The notes under the pieces: model-generated
What the model saw: only the letters and a program-made list of their open reading frames with translations
Databases searched by the model: none
Told to the model about the DNA's origin: nothing
Assembly (NCBI GenBank): GCA_002390745.1
Contig: DGQK01000008.1
Span: forward strand, 21,701-42,770
Source: Bacteroidetes bacterium UBA4416
Lineage (GTDB): Bacteria > Bacteroidota > Bacteroidia > B-17B0 > Aurantibacillaceae
DNA: 21,070 nucleotides
Direction of reading: 5' to 3'
Shown: piece by piece, positions 1 through 7,812 of the stretch
Layout: each line of letters opens with the position of its first letter
Numbering within the stretch: position 1 is the stretch's first letter
Position numbers and translations under genes: made by a program

Positions 1-591
1 CCCCGGCAGGTCGGTGAGCTTCAGCCGCGATAAAATATTGTCGATATTATTCGGGTTGATGATCGAAAGGCCATCTGGCTTTTGCAAATCGGAGGCCAGC
101 TTGGCCAGGAAGGCATTGGGAGCTACGCCGATAGAGCATTTCAGCCAGTCGCCTACTTTCTGTTGAATGTCGGTTTTTATCTTTTTAGCCACAGCCACCA
201 CATCCGGGTGAATGAGCTCATAGCCGTTGAGGTCTACCACCGCTTCGTCGATGCTTTTAGGATATACCTCGTTGCTATATACTTTCAGTACCGCCATGAT
301 CCTGATATGGTAGCCCCGGTAGCGGTCGGGGTTGGTTTGCACCGGCACCAGCTCCGGGCAGAGCTGTATAGCCTCGTGCAGCCTCATGCCCGTTTTTACG
401 CCTTTTCGTTTTGCCTCGATGGAAGGGGAAATGATGCAGCCTGTTTTACCGGTATACACACAAACGCCCACAGGTCGGTTCCGGAGCCAGAAATTGTCCT
501 GCTGCTCACAGCTGGCGAAGAAACTGTTCATGTCAACGAACAGCACGCGCGGTGTGGTACGGGGCGCCAGCTTATTTTTCTCCGGATTCAC
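1..591 (-). CDS. Y-family DNA polymerase (DinB/UmuC type), N-terminal part, cut by window edge
   Basis: Reading the minus strand from a GTG at 591 gives 197 residues that run off the window. The palm motifs of Y-family translesion polymerases are present: FVDMNSFFASCEQ, with the metal-binding Asp at about residue 20, and SIDEA, with Asp115 and Glu116 as the other two catalytic acidic residues. Between them lie the finger-region residues (VGVCVYTGKTGCIISPS and the GMRLHEA stretch). Members of this family copy damaged templates with low fidelity. The GTG start is chosen because a TAA lies in frame four codons upstream and the next Met (residue 21) is inside the catalytic motif. The C-terminal little-finger domain is outside the window, so Pol IV-like and UmuC/Pol V-like subtypes cannot be separated. 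The family call is firm; the start codon is moderately sure. Confidence 0.9.
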   Translation of the reverse strand, partial: MNPEKNKLAPRTTPRVLFVDMNSFFASCEQQDNFWLRNRPVGVCVYTGKTGCIISPSIEAKRKGVKTGMRLHEAIQLCPELVPVQTNPDRYRGYHIRIMAVLKVYSNEVYPKSIDEAVVDLNGYELIHPDVVAVAKKIKTDIQQKVGDWLKCSIGVAPNAFLAKLASDLQKPDGLSIINPNNIDNILSRLKLTDLPG

Positions 592-854
592 CCGGTAATA
601 TTACTACAAAATGTAATAGCCCTTTGCTACGAAAAGTAGCATTTCGTTTTGTGAGACAAAATGGAACCGCATAGGCACATAGAAATCATAGAGAATCAAA
701 ATGATCACCGCAGAGACACAGAGAAATAGAGGACACATAGAACAATGGCTCGCAAACCGGCCCGACTATAGAGAAAAGAAAGAAATTATAGAAAAAAGCA
801 TTTGCACCTAAAACCTATGTATCTATGTGCCTGTGTGCTTTAATTGTCCCAAGA
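592..854. repeat. Intergenic gap with imperfect inverted repeat and CCGCAGAG-type motif
   Basis: No convincing gene. At 675-693 the sequence AGGCACATAGAAATCATAG is mirrored, imperfectly, by the minus strand of about 813-843, which reads AGGCACATAGATACATAGG. Between them, at about 708-726, lies an ACCGCAGAGACACAGAG stretch. Purine-rich repeats like these occur between genes in many Bacteroidota. A related CCGCAGAGGCGCAAAG stretch lies at about 16751, inside the kdp locus. Function unknown. Confidence 0.45.
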
Positions 855-2189
855 TTAACTCATCAGCGCCTTAAAATCGCGGATGATCTCTGCACGCTGT
901 GCATGGAGGCTTTCGAGCAGGGCGGGATTTGCTTTTTTAAGCTTCAGAACCCTGTAAATGCCTTTCGTTTTTTTTCGGAAAGGGGAGAGCCGCAGGCAAA
1001 GCCAGCCGGTGGCCACGGTAACCAGCAGTACCCCGATCGCCCACCAGTAATTGGGAGCCAGGGCTTTCGCGATGAAGAATTGCAGCAGGCCCCAGATCAG
1101 GAACAGCATTGCGCCAATACCCATATTGAAGGAGGCTTTAAACTCAATGACCCTGACCTTCTTCCTTGTGATCATATCGGTGAGCTTATACGGGACATAA
1201 CTGCCCAGGAGCCCGCGCAGGTACAGCGGAAAGGTCAATACCAGCACAAGCATTCTCAGCGTGAGCATGCCGCCATTGATGGACGATTGCTCCGCCGGAT
1301 TGATGAGCCAGTCTCTGAGCCCTTGTGTTTTCAGGGTATTCATGTAAGCCTTTGTTTTTTCTCCAAGCGCCGCTACCTTTTCAGGATGCGTGTTTTCGGC
1401 CTTGTTGATCACATCCACCACTTTGGTTGAGAAGATAAAATCATGCTCTACATCTTTCAGGTTCAGCTTTTCCTGTTGGAAATATTCGTGCCTGTACACC
1501 TCTTCGATGTGGGCAATCACCGCTTCGGTGTGTTTGTGGTCGATGTGTACGATCAGCTCCTTCATCCTCGGCGCGAGGTCGGCCAGGAACTGGTTCATCG
1601 TTTTTGCCGGCGCGGCTTTGTAAGCTTCCATGTAATCGCTCACCTTCATGGGAGCGCCGATATTACAGAAAATAGTTCCCCTGAACTGCGAAGGGTTGGA
1701 GTAGTTGATGCCTACCGGTACCACGGTCAGGTCTTCCAGGTTGTATTCGTCCATGGCACCGAATACCATGCGCGGCACGCCTTTCTTTAAAGGCCGGAGA
1801 CGGCGTTCCTGGATGCAAATCCCTTCTGCAAAAATGATGATCTTTTTATTCCGCTTCAGCAGCAGGTTCACCCGGTCGTAGGTTTCGTCGTTTTTTTTAA
1901 GGCCTTCTCTTCCGCCGTCCTGCATCCTGAAGATAGGAATAAGGCCAAGGCTCTCAAGCAGCATGCTCGCAATCCCTTTCTTAAACGCATCGCCCCTGGC
2001 AAGGTAGTACACCTGCGGAGGATATGCAAGGGTGGTAAACGCAATGGGATCCATGAAGGCATTGGGATGGTTCATGGCAATAATGACAGGGCCCTTTACC
2101 CGGATGTGTTCGGGATTCTTGATCTTGTTGCGCCTGAAAAAAACGGCCACCACAAAACACATGTAATATTTAACAATATGCCACAGCAT
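855..2189 (-). CDS. 1-acyl-sn-glycerol-3-phosphate acyltransferase (PlsC)-like membrane protein
   Basis: The 444-residue product begins with a short hydrophobic segment and then carries the glycerolipid acyltransferase motifs. NHPNAFMDP is motif I, with His and Asp five residues apart; from memory this spacing is usual in the Bacteroidota branch, against four in classical PlsC. FAEGICIQERRLRPLKKGVPRM is the motif III and substrate-pocket region, with FAEG instead of FPEG. The enzyme would transfer an acyl chain to lysophosphatidate or a similar lysolipid at the inner membrane. It is longer than classical PlsC (about 240 residues): the extra C-terminal half has a mixed helical region and then three to four hydrophobic segments (about 310-330, 355-375 and 380-400). 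The minus-strand neighbour upstream is separated by a terminator, so the gene is probably transcribed alone. The exact acyl acceptor cannot be told. Confidence 0.88.
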   Translation of the reverse strand: MLWHIVKYYMCFVVAVFFRRNKIKNPEHIRVKGPVIIAMNHPNAFMDPIAFTTLAYPPQVYYLARGDAFKKGIASMLLESLGLIPIFRMQDGGREGLKKNDETYDRVNLLLKRNKKIIIFAEGICIQERRLRPLKKGVPRMVFGAMDEYNLEDLTVVPVGINYSNPSQFRGTIFCNIGAPMKVSDYMEAYKAAPAKTMNQFLADLAPRMKELIVHIDHKHTEAVIAHIEEVYRHEYFQQEKLNLKDVEHDFIFSTKVVDVINKAENTHPEKVAALGEKTKAYMNTLKTQGLRDWLINPAEQSSINGGMLTLRMLVLVLTFPLYLRGLLGSYVPYKLTDMITRKKVRVIEFKASFNMGIGAMLFLIWGLLQFFIAKALAPNYWWAIGVLLVTVATGWLCLRLSPFRKKTKGIYRVLKLKKANPALLESLHAQRAEIIRDFKALMS

Positions 2190-2230
2190 AATTCAGGAGC
2201 GCAAAATACTAAAAAAGTAAGGATAAGGCC

Positions 2231-2281
2231 TCATAAAAAAACAGGTTTTTACCCTTGCCGGAGCCTGGATAAAAACCTGTT
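2231..2281 (-). terminator. Strong intrinsic terminator after the SPFH gene
   Basis: A perfect 12-bp stem pairs 2240-2251 with 2270-2281 across an 18-base loop. Read on the minus strand, it begins 20 bases after the stop codon of the SPFH gene and is followed by an uninterrupted run of T (complement of the A-run at about 2234-2240). It separates the SPFH gene from the acyltransferase gene downstream. Confidence 0.88.
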
Positions 2282-2301
2282 ATCAGTCTGTAAATAAGGA
2301 T

Positions 2302-3411
2302 TTATGGGATCGGCGGCGGTGGCGGTACCGCATTGAACAAGGCTTGAAGGTCGGCTTGCGTATCGGCAGCCAGCCAGCCGCTCATGCCTTGTTTCCAGAC
2401 AACACTTTGTTTGGTAAGCTGCCCCGAGGCGGCCATCGCCTGCAATTGCTGCATGTTGAAAGGGCCTGTCTGGGCTCCGTTCACGGCAATGTAATATTGT
2501 ACAACCGGGGGCGGGGGCGGCACATTGTTGCCGGTAGCGCCGTTGAATTGGTTGTTCTGGAAGGCATTGCCCATCTGGCCCATCATGCCCATACCCATGC
2601 CGGCGCCGAGGCCTGCACCCATCATCCCGCCATTGGGGTTGTTGGCCGCATCCTGCATGGCATTGGCTGCCTGAAATTGGGTGTAAGCGCCCAGGTTGCC
2701 GATAATGCCCATGCTGCTGCGTTTGTCGAGCGCCGCTTCCACCTCGGGAGGAAGCGATACGTTCTCAATTAAAAACTTAGTCAGGTTCAGGCCCATTTCA
2801 TTGAATTCAGGCTTGATCTTATCGGTAATGAATTTGGAAACTTCATCGTAGTTCGAGGCCAGGTCCAGGACCGGGATCTTGCTTTCGGCCACGGCATCCA
2901 TCCCACGGGATACGGCAATGTTCCGGAGCTGCTCGTTGATCTCTTCAACAGTAAACTCGCTGTCGGTGCCGGCAATTTCCTTTAAGAACAGGGCAGCATC
3001 GCTCACCCGGAAAGCATAAGAGCCAAAAGCCCTTAAGCGCACCGGCCCGAATTCCGCATCGCGCAGCATGATCGGATTTTTAGTGCCCCATTTCTGGTTC
3101 GTGAATTGTTTGGTGCTCACAAAAAACACATCGGCCTTGAACGGACTGTTGAAGCCGAACTTCCAGCCTTTGAGCGTGGAGAGGATCGGCATATTCTGTG
3201 TGCTCAGCGTATACATGCCCGGCTGGAACACATCGGCGATCTTGCCTTCGTTCATGAAAACGGCTACCTGGCTCTCGCGCACGGTAAGCTGGGCTCCCAT
3301 TTTAATTTCGTTCTGATAACGGGGAAACTTATAAATGATGGTATCGTTACTGCTGTCTGTCCAGTCGATGATATCTATAAATTCGCCTTTGATTTTATCC
3401 CATAATCCCAT
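2302..3411 (-). CDS. SPFH/Band-7 domain protein with C-terminal GYF_2 domain
   Basis: A protein of 369 residues. Residues about 25-235 match the SPFH (stomatin/prohibitin/flotillin) domain of the YdjI-like group, including MNEGKIADVFQPGMYTLST near the start and the long helix LIENVSLPPEVEAALDKRSSMG at its end. A Gly/Met/Asn-rich linker follows (about 250-300, rich in GMG and NNQ). A GYF_2-type domain then runs from about 307 to 362 (YYIAVNGAQTGPFNMQQLQAMAASGQ, then a WK..M.GW motif). The protein ends in a polyproline tail. SPFH proteins form oligomers at membranes; GYF domains bind proline-rich peptides. The two proline runs (before and after the GYF_2 domain) could be ligands for the domain of a neighbouring subunit; that is inference. 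There is no clear signal peptide, so it is probably cytosolic or peripheral. Cellular role unknown. Confidence 0.88.
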   Translation of the reverse strand: MGLWDKIKGEFIDIIDWTDSSNDTIIYKFPRYQNEIKMGAQLTVRESQVAVFMNEGKIADVFQPGMYTLSTQNMPILSTLKGWKFGFNSPFKADVFFVSTKQFTNQKWGTKNPIMLRDAEFGPVRLRAFGSYAFRVSDAALFLKEIAGTDSEFTVEEINEQLRNIAVSRGMDAVAESKIPVLDLASNYDEVSKFITDKIKPEFNEMGLNLTKFLIENVSLPPEVEAALDKRSSMGIIGNLGAYTQFQAANAMQDAANNPNGGMMGAGLGAGMGMGMMGQMGNAFQNNQFNGATGNNVPPPPPVVQYYIAVNGAQTGPFNMQQLQAMAASGQLTKQSVVWKQGMSGWLAADTQADLQALFNAVPPPPPIP

Positions 3412-3491
3412 TGTAATCGGTTTTAAAAAGTTTATACTAATGTAGCTGATTTTGAAATTACTTGTACTGAAAATGTTTAAATAGCTGCTAA

Positions 3492-3522
3492 TAAATATAA
3501 TAAAATAAAATCAGTATCATTG
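3492..3522 (+). promoter_or_regulatory. Possible promoter of the AT-rich secreted-protein gene
   Basis: TATCATTG at 3515-3522 differs by one base from the Bacteroidota -7 box TAnnTTTG and lies 22 bases before the ATG at 3545. No good -33 TTTG box was found, so support is weak. Confidence 0.3.
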
Positions 3523-3544
3523 CTGACAGAAATCAAAAACATTT

Positions 3545-5143
3545 ATGAAAAAAATTATTTTATTATTTATGACCGTAATGACCTTACAGTCGTTTTCTCA
3601 AAAGCAGGATAAAAGTGCAGCATTTGAAGAGCCGCTTGGTTGGTGTAAACTTGTGCAATTGAAAAATAACAATACTGTTTTTCTGGAATTTACAAAGAAG
3701 GAAGGGATAAACGTAACATTATTTGATGCCGGCAGAAAAAAAATATCTTCTGATAAACTGGCTTTAACCATGATTGAGGATAAGCTGGGCTATTATATTA
3801 TTAGCGGGATTTATGAAATTGCCGGGGATGTGGTTGTTTTTTATCAAAAGGGAGAGGATAGAACGCCTATCCTGATAAGATTGATTATTGATGGGAAAAC
3901 AGGCAAATTGAAGAGTGAAGAAAAGATCGCAGAACTAAATAAAATTACAACCGGTGATGCTTATGCAGCTGCTTTTGGCGACGTTGATATGCCTGATCTT
4001 AAGATTGTTAAGGATCCTGAAAGCGATTACTATGCATTAATCAGGTATAATACGTTTGCTCCTGAAACAAAAGACAGGATCGAAGTCCTGCATTATGATC
4101 CGCAACATAAGGTCATAAATAAAGCGAATTATACGGCACCCGGCAATAAATATAAATATACGAAATACTTAAGCGCTTATGTTCACAAAGATGATTATGT
4201 AGTTATTGGAACATATGGTTTTAATACAAAAAAATCGGGCGGAGAAGATGCACGATTTTATGTTTCGCAGTTAGCAAAAGGCAAAACCAGTTTCGTTCAA
4301 AAGGAATTGGCTTATTCTGATTTTTATAAAGGAGCAAGAGGGCATTTCATTTACAATAATGTAAAAGGAACCATCAATATGGTTTTAATTACAGATGTTC
4401 AGGTAAAAGGAGATAATAGAAAATACGATATCGTGTTCCAAAGTATTAATCCAACTACTTTACAATTGGAAAAACCGTATAAAATTGACTATTCAAAAGC
4501 GAATGAGATTTATAAAAATAACTTCAATCGTAAATATGATTTTGAAGGCATGATTCAGGGAACGTTTGTTGATAAGAGTGGAAATCTAATAGTATTGTCT
4601 CAAAACACCACTATAAAGTATGGAAACGGCTCGGGTATTGTAGGCACCTTTTTGGGCGATTTTGCTTTAATTACCATATCTCCGGAAGGCAAAATTATTA
4701 ACACAGCACTAGTTCCTGCTAATGTTTATGTGAGTGGAAAACATAAAGAATTTAATTGCAACGATATAAGAACCGGTTACAGGCCCGCTGATAGCTGGGA
4801 CGATCCCGGTTTGGCAAGTGAGCAGTATTTTGCGATTGATGTGGTTACAACAGAGAATTCCAATTATATTTTCTTTAATAATACCAAGGAAAATATGGAA
4901 TTACCGGATTCGGAAGAGCCGAGGTTAGTAAAAGCAATATCTGCTACAGCAGCTGTAAAATATACATATAGCAGCAATACTCTTAAAAAGGAGTATTTGT
5001 TTGGTGTTCCAAAGGATAAAAAGGATAATGAATTTTGTAACTTCTCAAGTTCGGATTATAACGCTGCTGCAAAAAGTTATGCAACCATTGTTACCGATCC
5101 TAAAACAAAAAAATCATCTGTTCTTTGGCTTAAATTGGATTAG
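3545..5143 (+). CDS. Secreted/periplasmic protein of unknown function, AT-rich
   Basis: I do not recognise this 532-residue protein. It opens with a clear signal peptide (MKKIILLFMTVMTLQSFSQ, cleavage near residue 19), so it is exported. The mature part is rich in Lys, Asn, Tyr and Ile and made of alternating short beta-like segments with recurrent 'hydrophobic strand, turn, G-K' units, for example LILIDGKTGKL-like and LITISPEGKII-like pieces. A beta-propeller-like fold would fit but is not shown. No catalytic motif is visible, and the only cysteines are scattered (near 33, 393 and 496). Codon use is strikingly A/T-rich at third positions (AAA, AAT, TTA, ATA) compared with both neighbours, a sign of recent acquisition or of weak expression. 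Its 3' end runs into the next gene. Confidence 0.8.
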   Translation: MKKIILLFMTVMTLQSFSQKQDKSAAFEEPLGWCKLVQLKNNNTVFLEFTKKEGINVTLFDAGRKKISSDKLALTMIEDKLGYYIISGIYEIAGDVVVFYQKGEDRTPILIRLIIDGKTGKLKSEEKIAELNKITTGDAYAAAFGDVDMPDLKIVKDPESDYYALIRYNTFAPETKDRIEVLHYDPQHKVINKANYTAPGNKYKYTKYLSAYVHKDDYVVIGTYGFNTKKSGGEDARFYVSQLAKGKTSFVQKELAYSDFYKGARGHFIYNNVKGTINMVLITDVQVKGDNRKYDIVFQSINPTTLQLEKPYKIDYSKANEIYKNNFNRKYDFEGMIQGTFVDKSGNLIVLSQNTTIKYGNGSGIVGTFLGDFALITISPEGKIINTALVPANVYVSGKHKEFNCNDIRTGYRPADSWDDPGLASEQYFAIDVVTTENSNYIFFNNTKENMELPDSEEPRLVKAISATAAVKYTYSSNTLKKEYLFGVPKDKKDNEFCNFSSSDYNAAAKSYATIVTDPKTKKSSVLWLKLD

Positions 5144-6368
5144 TAAGATTATTTCTGATAAACTCATAGTAATTATCGGCGGCGGCGCTTCGGGCTTTTT
5201 TGCAGCCATCCATGCGGCTGCCAATTATCCTGAGGCAAAAATCACTATCCTCGAAAAAACAGGCAAGCTCCTTTCAAAGGTGCGCGTATCGGGTGGAGGA
5301 AGGTGCAACGTCACACACCATTGCTTCGAGAACAGCGAGCTCATCAAAAACTACCCGCGTGGCGAAAAGGAATTACGACAGGTCTTTGCGCAATTTTCGG
5401 TAACGGATACCATTGCCTGGTTTGCCAAACGTGGCGTAAAGCTCAAAACGGAAGCCGACGGGCGTATGTTTCCCGAAAGCAACAGCAGCGAAACCATCAT
5501 CCATTGCTTTATGGAAGAAGGGCGCAGGCACAACATCGCCATTCATCTGAATGAAGAAGTCACTTCCATTACACGCGATCAGGAAAAGCTGATTGTGAAA
5601 ACAGGAAAACAAAGCTATGCAGCTGATGCCGTCATTTGTGCCATCGGCGGGCATCACCAGGCGCGCAACTATGAATTTTTGAAAAGCTGCGGCCACCGCA
5701 TCGACGAGCTTATTCCCAGCCTGTTTACCCTAAACCTCCCGCAAAGCAACATCAAAGAACTGATGGGCCTGAGCGTGAAAAACGGTACGGTAAAAGTCAA
5801 AGGCACCAAACATCAGTACACAGGGCCGGTGCTCATCACGCATTGGGGCTTAAGCGGCCCGGCCGTGCTGAAACTCTCGGCTTTTGCGGCCATGGATTTT
5901 TTTAAACTGAACTACCGGGCCGGGATTTCTGTCAACTGGGCCGGTACACACAACGAGGAAGACGTGAAAGAGGAAATTCAACGCCATCGGACATCAAAAG
6001 CCCTGATCGTAAATACGCCCTTATTTGATATCCCGAAACGCCTGTGGGAATACCTGGTGATAAAAGCAGATTTACCGGCCGGCAAGCCCTGGACGGAGCT
6101 TGGCAAAAAGCAGGAACATAAGCTGATCCAGATCCTGATCCAGGATGAGTATGATATGCAGGGGAAAACGACTTTTAAGGAAGAGTTTGTCACTGCCGGC
6201 GGAATTAACCTGAAAGACCTGAACTTTAAAACCATGGAAAGTAAGATCGTTCCGGGTTTATTCTTTTGTGGCGAAGTACTGAACATCGATGGCATTACCG
6301 GCGGCTTCAATTTTCAGAATGCCTGGAGTACAGCATTTATCGCGGCAAAGCTGGGGGCAGTCAAATAG
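5079..6368 (+). CDS. BaiN/HI0933-family FAD/NAD(P)-dependent oxidoreductase
   Basis: The product matches the HI0933/YhiN/BaiN flavoprotein family. It has the dinucleotide-binding motif VIIGGGASGFFAAIHAA and an adjacent ILEKTGKLLSKVRVSGGGRCNVTH block that is diagnostic for the family. The C-terminal FAD-contact motif GLFFCGEVLNIDGITGGFNFQNAWSTA is also intact. The enzyme is cytosolic; substrates are mostly unknown outside the bile-acid BaiN reductase. The start is unclear: no ATG or GTG lies between the upstream stop codon (5141-5143) and the GGGASG motif. The nearest usable codons are ATG 5079 or TTG 5088, both inside the upstream gene in another frame, or an unusual ATT (5139 or 5148). I chose 5079, giving a 65-base overlap and about 30 extra N-terminal residues unlike the family. 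Function call firm, start uncertain. Confidence 0.9.
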   Translation: MQPLLPILKQKNHLFFGLNWISKIISDKLIVIIGGGASGFFAAIHAAANYPEAKITILEKTGKLLSKVRVSGGGRCNVTHHCFENSELIKNYPRGEKELRQVFAQFSVTDTIAWFAKRGVKLKTEADGRMFPESNSSETIIHCFMEEGRRHNIAIHLNEEVTSITRDQEKLIVKTGKQSYAADAVICAIGGHHQARNYEFLKSCGHRIDELIPSLFTLNLPQSNIKELMGLSVKNGTVKVKGTKHQYTGPVLITHWGLSGPAVLKLSAFAAMDFFKLNYRAGISVNWAGTHNEEDVKEEIQRHRTSKALIVNTPLFDIPKRLWEYLVIKADLPAGKPWTELGKKQEHKLIQILIQDEYDMQGKTTFKEEFVTAGGINLKDLNFKTMESKIVPGLFFCGEVLNIDGITGGFNFQNAWSTAFIAAKLGAVK

Positions 6369-6499
6369 AACGCGGATGAGGCGGATGCTTGAGATGAGCA
6401 CGGATCAGGGCAAATTTGATTTTTCAAAACAAAGAAGATCATCCTGTTTTTGGTTCTGATCTCTGTTCTGATCCGCCAAATCCGTGATATCTGCGTTCC
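6368..6499. repeat. Imperfect palindromic intergenic element between convergent genes
   Basis: The gap between two convergent genes is filled by one imperfect palindrome. The ends are GAACGCGGATGAGGCGGAT (from 6368) and, on the opposite strand, GAACGCAGATATCACGGAT (from 6498). Nested pairs include CGGATCAG 6401-6408 with CTGATCCG 6468-6475 and GCGGAT 6381-6386 with ATCCGC 6471-6476. The transcript could fold into a long hairpin and may serve as a two-way terminator. GCGGAT-rich intergenic repeats of this kind are scattered in many bacterial genomes; whether this one is mobile cannot be told from a single copy. Confidence 0.6.
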
Positions 6500-6505
6500 A
6501 ATGAT

Positions 6506-7777
6506 TTAACTAAAACGGATCGCTTTCACCGGCGTGATGCGGTTCAGGATCAGGGTTGGCAGGAACATCATCAGCAGGCATACCACAATGGTTCCGGCAT
6601 TGATGAGAGCCACGTGTACCAACGAGAGGTTGATGGGCACATAATCCAGGTAATAGGTGGCGGAATTGAGGGTGGCAAATTTGAATTGCATCTGCGCCCA
6701 GCAAAGGCCAAGCCCGACAATGTTGCCGAACAGGAGACCTTTCGCCAGCAGTTGCAGCGACACATGAAAGAATACGCTGCGCACCCTGCTATTGGCCAGC
6801 CCCATGGCTTTGAGAATGCCCACCATGTTGGTGCGCTCGAGAATGAGGATGAGCAGCGCGGAGATCATGTTGATGGCAGCCACCAGTACCATGAGGGTAA
6901 TGATGATCACGGCATTCACATCGATCATATCGAGCCAGCTGAAAATGGCGTTCTGCATCTGCTTCACGTTATTCACAATAAGATCGTAGCCAACGATGTC
7001 GTTCAGCTCTTCCTGCGTTTGCTCAAGCTTGCTGAAATCATGGAGGTATACTTCATAGCCTCCCACCTGCTGAGGATTCCAGTAATTGAGTTTTTGGATC
7101 TGCTTGAGGTCCACAAACACCAGGTTCTTATCGAAGTCGGCAAAGCCGGTGTTGAAAATCCCTTTCACATAAAAGTCTTTCACGCGCGGCTCATACTCAA
7201 TATAGTTCTGTCCGCTGAAGGTGGTATCGGCCAGTTTTTTTTTGCTCATGAAGTACACCAGCAGCTTTTGGTTCAGCTTTAAGTTGAGCTTGTTGGCAAT
7301 GCCCTTTGAAATAAAAATATCTTTGCTAACGGCGCTGTCGCTGATGTTCAGTGTGCTTCCTTCCGACACGTAGGGCTTCAGGTAGCTCCAGTCGTAATCG
7401 GTGGAAACTCCTTTAAGCACAATGCCTTCGTTTTCCGTTTTTGTTTTCAGGATGCCGTTCTTGGTGGCAAAGGCCTGCACGTGCTTCACGTTGTGATGCG
7501 CCGATACCGCTTTGAGGACGGCTCCATCCACCACAATAGGATTGGGTTCCTGCGAGGGATTTTCGTTATAATCGCTGATCTGCAGGTGAGCGGTAAAGGT
7601 GGTGATCTTTTTGGTGATCTGTTGCTGAAAGCCGGTGATGACGGCCATGGTGATGATCATCACGGCAACGCCAAGCGCAATGCCCGTCGTACCTATTTTC
7701 ACGATAGGGCTCGACATATTGTTCTTAACGTTATTTTTATTTAAGATGCGCCGGGCTATGTAGCTGGAAAAGTTCAA
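6506..7777 (-). CDS. LolC/LolE-type ABC transporter permease
   Basis: The 423-residue protein has the architecture of lipoprotein-releasing and MacB-like permeases. There is a first membrane helix at about 28-50 (IGTTGIALGVAVMIITMAVITGF), a large periplasmic domain to about 280, then three helices (about 285-320, 345-370 and 390-415) forming the FtsX domain, with the typical ERTNMVGILKAMGLANSRVRSVF coupling stretch. LolCDE removes mature lipoproteins from the inner membrane for delivery to the outer membrane. No LolD-type ATPase gene is adjacent, so the ATPase must be encoded elsewhere. Bacteroidota often encode several such permeases, so the exact cargo and a C or E label are not assigned. 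The gene is divergent from namZ, 35 bases away. Confidence 0.88.
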   Translation of the reverse strand: MNFSSYIARRILNKNNVKNNMSSPIVKIGTTGIALGVAVMIITMAVITGFQQQITKKITTFTAHLQISDYNENPSQEPNPIVVDGAVLKAVSAHHNVKHVQAFATKNGILKTKTENEGIVLKGVSTDYDWSYLKPYVSEGSTLNISDSAVSKDIFISKGIANKLNLKLNQKLLVYFMSKKKLADTTFSGQNYIEYEPRVKDFYVKGIFNTGFADFDKNLVFVDLKQIQKLNYWNPQQVGGYEVYLHDFSKLEQTQEELNDIVGYDLIVNNVKQMQNAIFSWLDMIDVNAVIIITLMVLVAAINMISALLILILERTNMVGILKAMGLANSRVRSVFFHVSLQLLAKGLLFGNIVGLGLCWAQMQFKFATLNSATYYLDYVPINLSLVHVALINAGTIVVCLLMMFLPTLILNRITPVKAIRFS

Positions 7778-7790
7778 ATACCTATCTTTA
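7760..7790 (+). promoter_or_regulatory. Likely promoter of the namZ-hydrolase pair
   Basis: TATCTTTA at 7783-7790 matches the Bacteroidota -7 box TAnnTTTG except for the last base and lies 22 bases before the ATG at 7813. The identical octamer precedes tRNA-Ser at 10188. The -33 region would fall inside the first codons of the divergent permease gene, so the two promoters are probably interleaved. Confidence 0.4.
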
Positions 7791-7812
7791 CCTTGTAAAT
7801 CTAAAGGAATAT

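Noticed and set aside
82..639. Plus-strand 185-codon open frame at the left edge
   Set aside because: It is antisense to the Y-family polymerase, whose catalytic motifs are unmistakable on the minus strand.
7760..7812. Riboswitch or long leader before namZ
   Set aside because: Only 35 bases separate the divergent genes and the candidate promoter leaves about 15 bases of leader.
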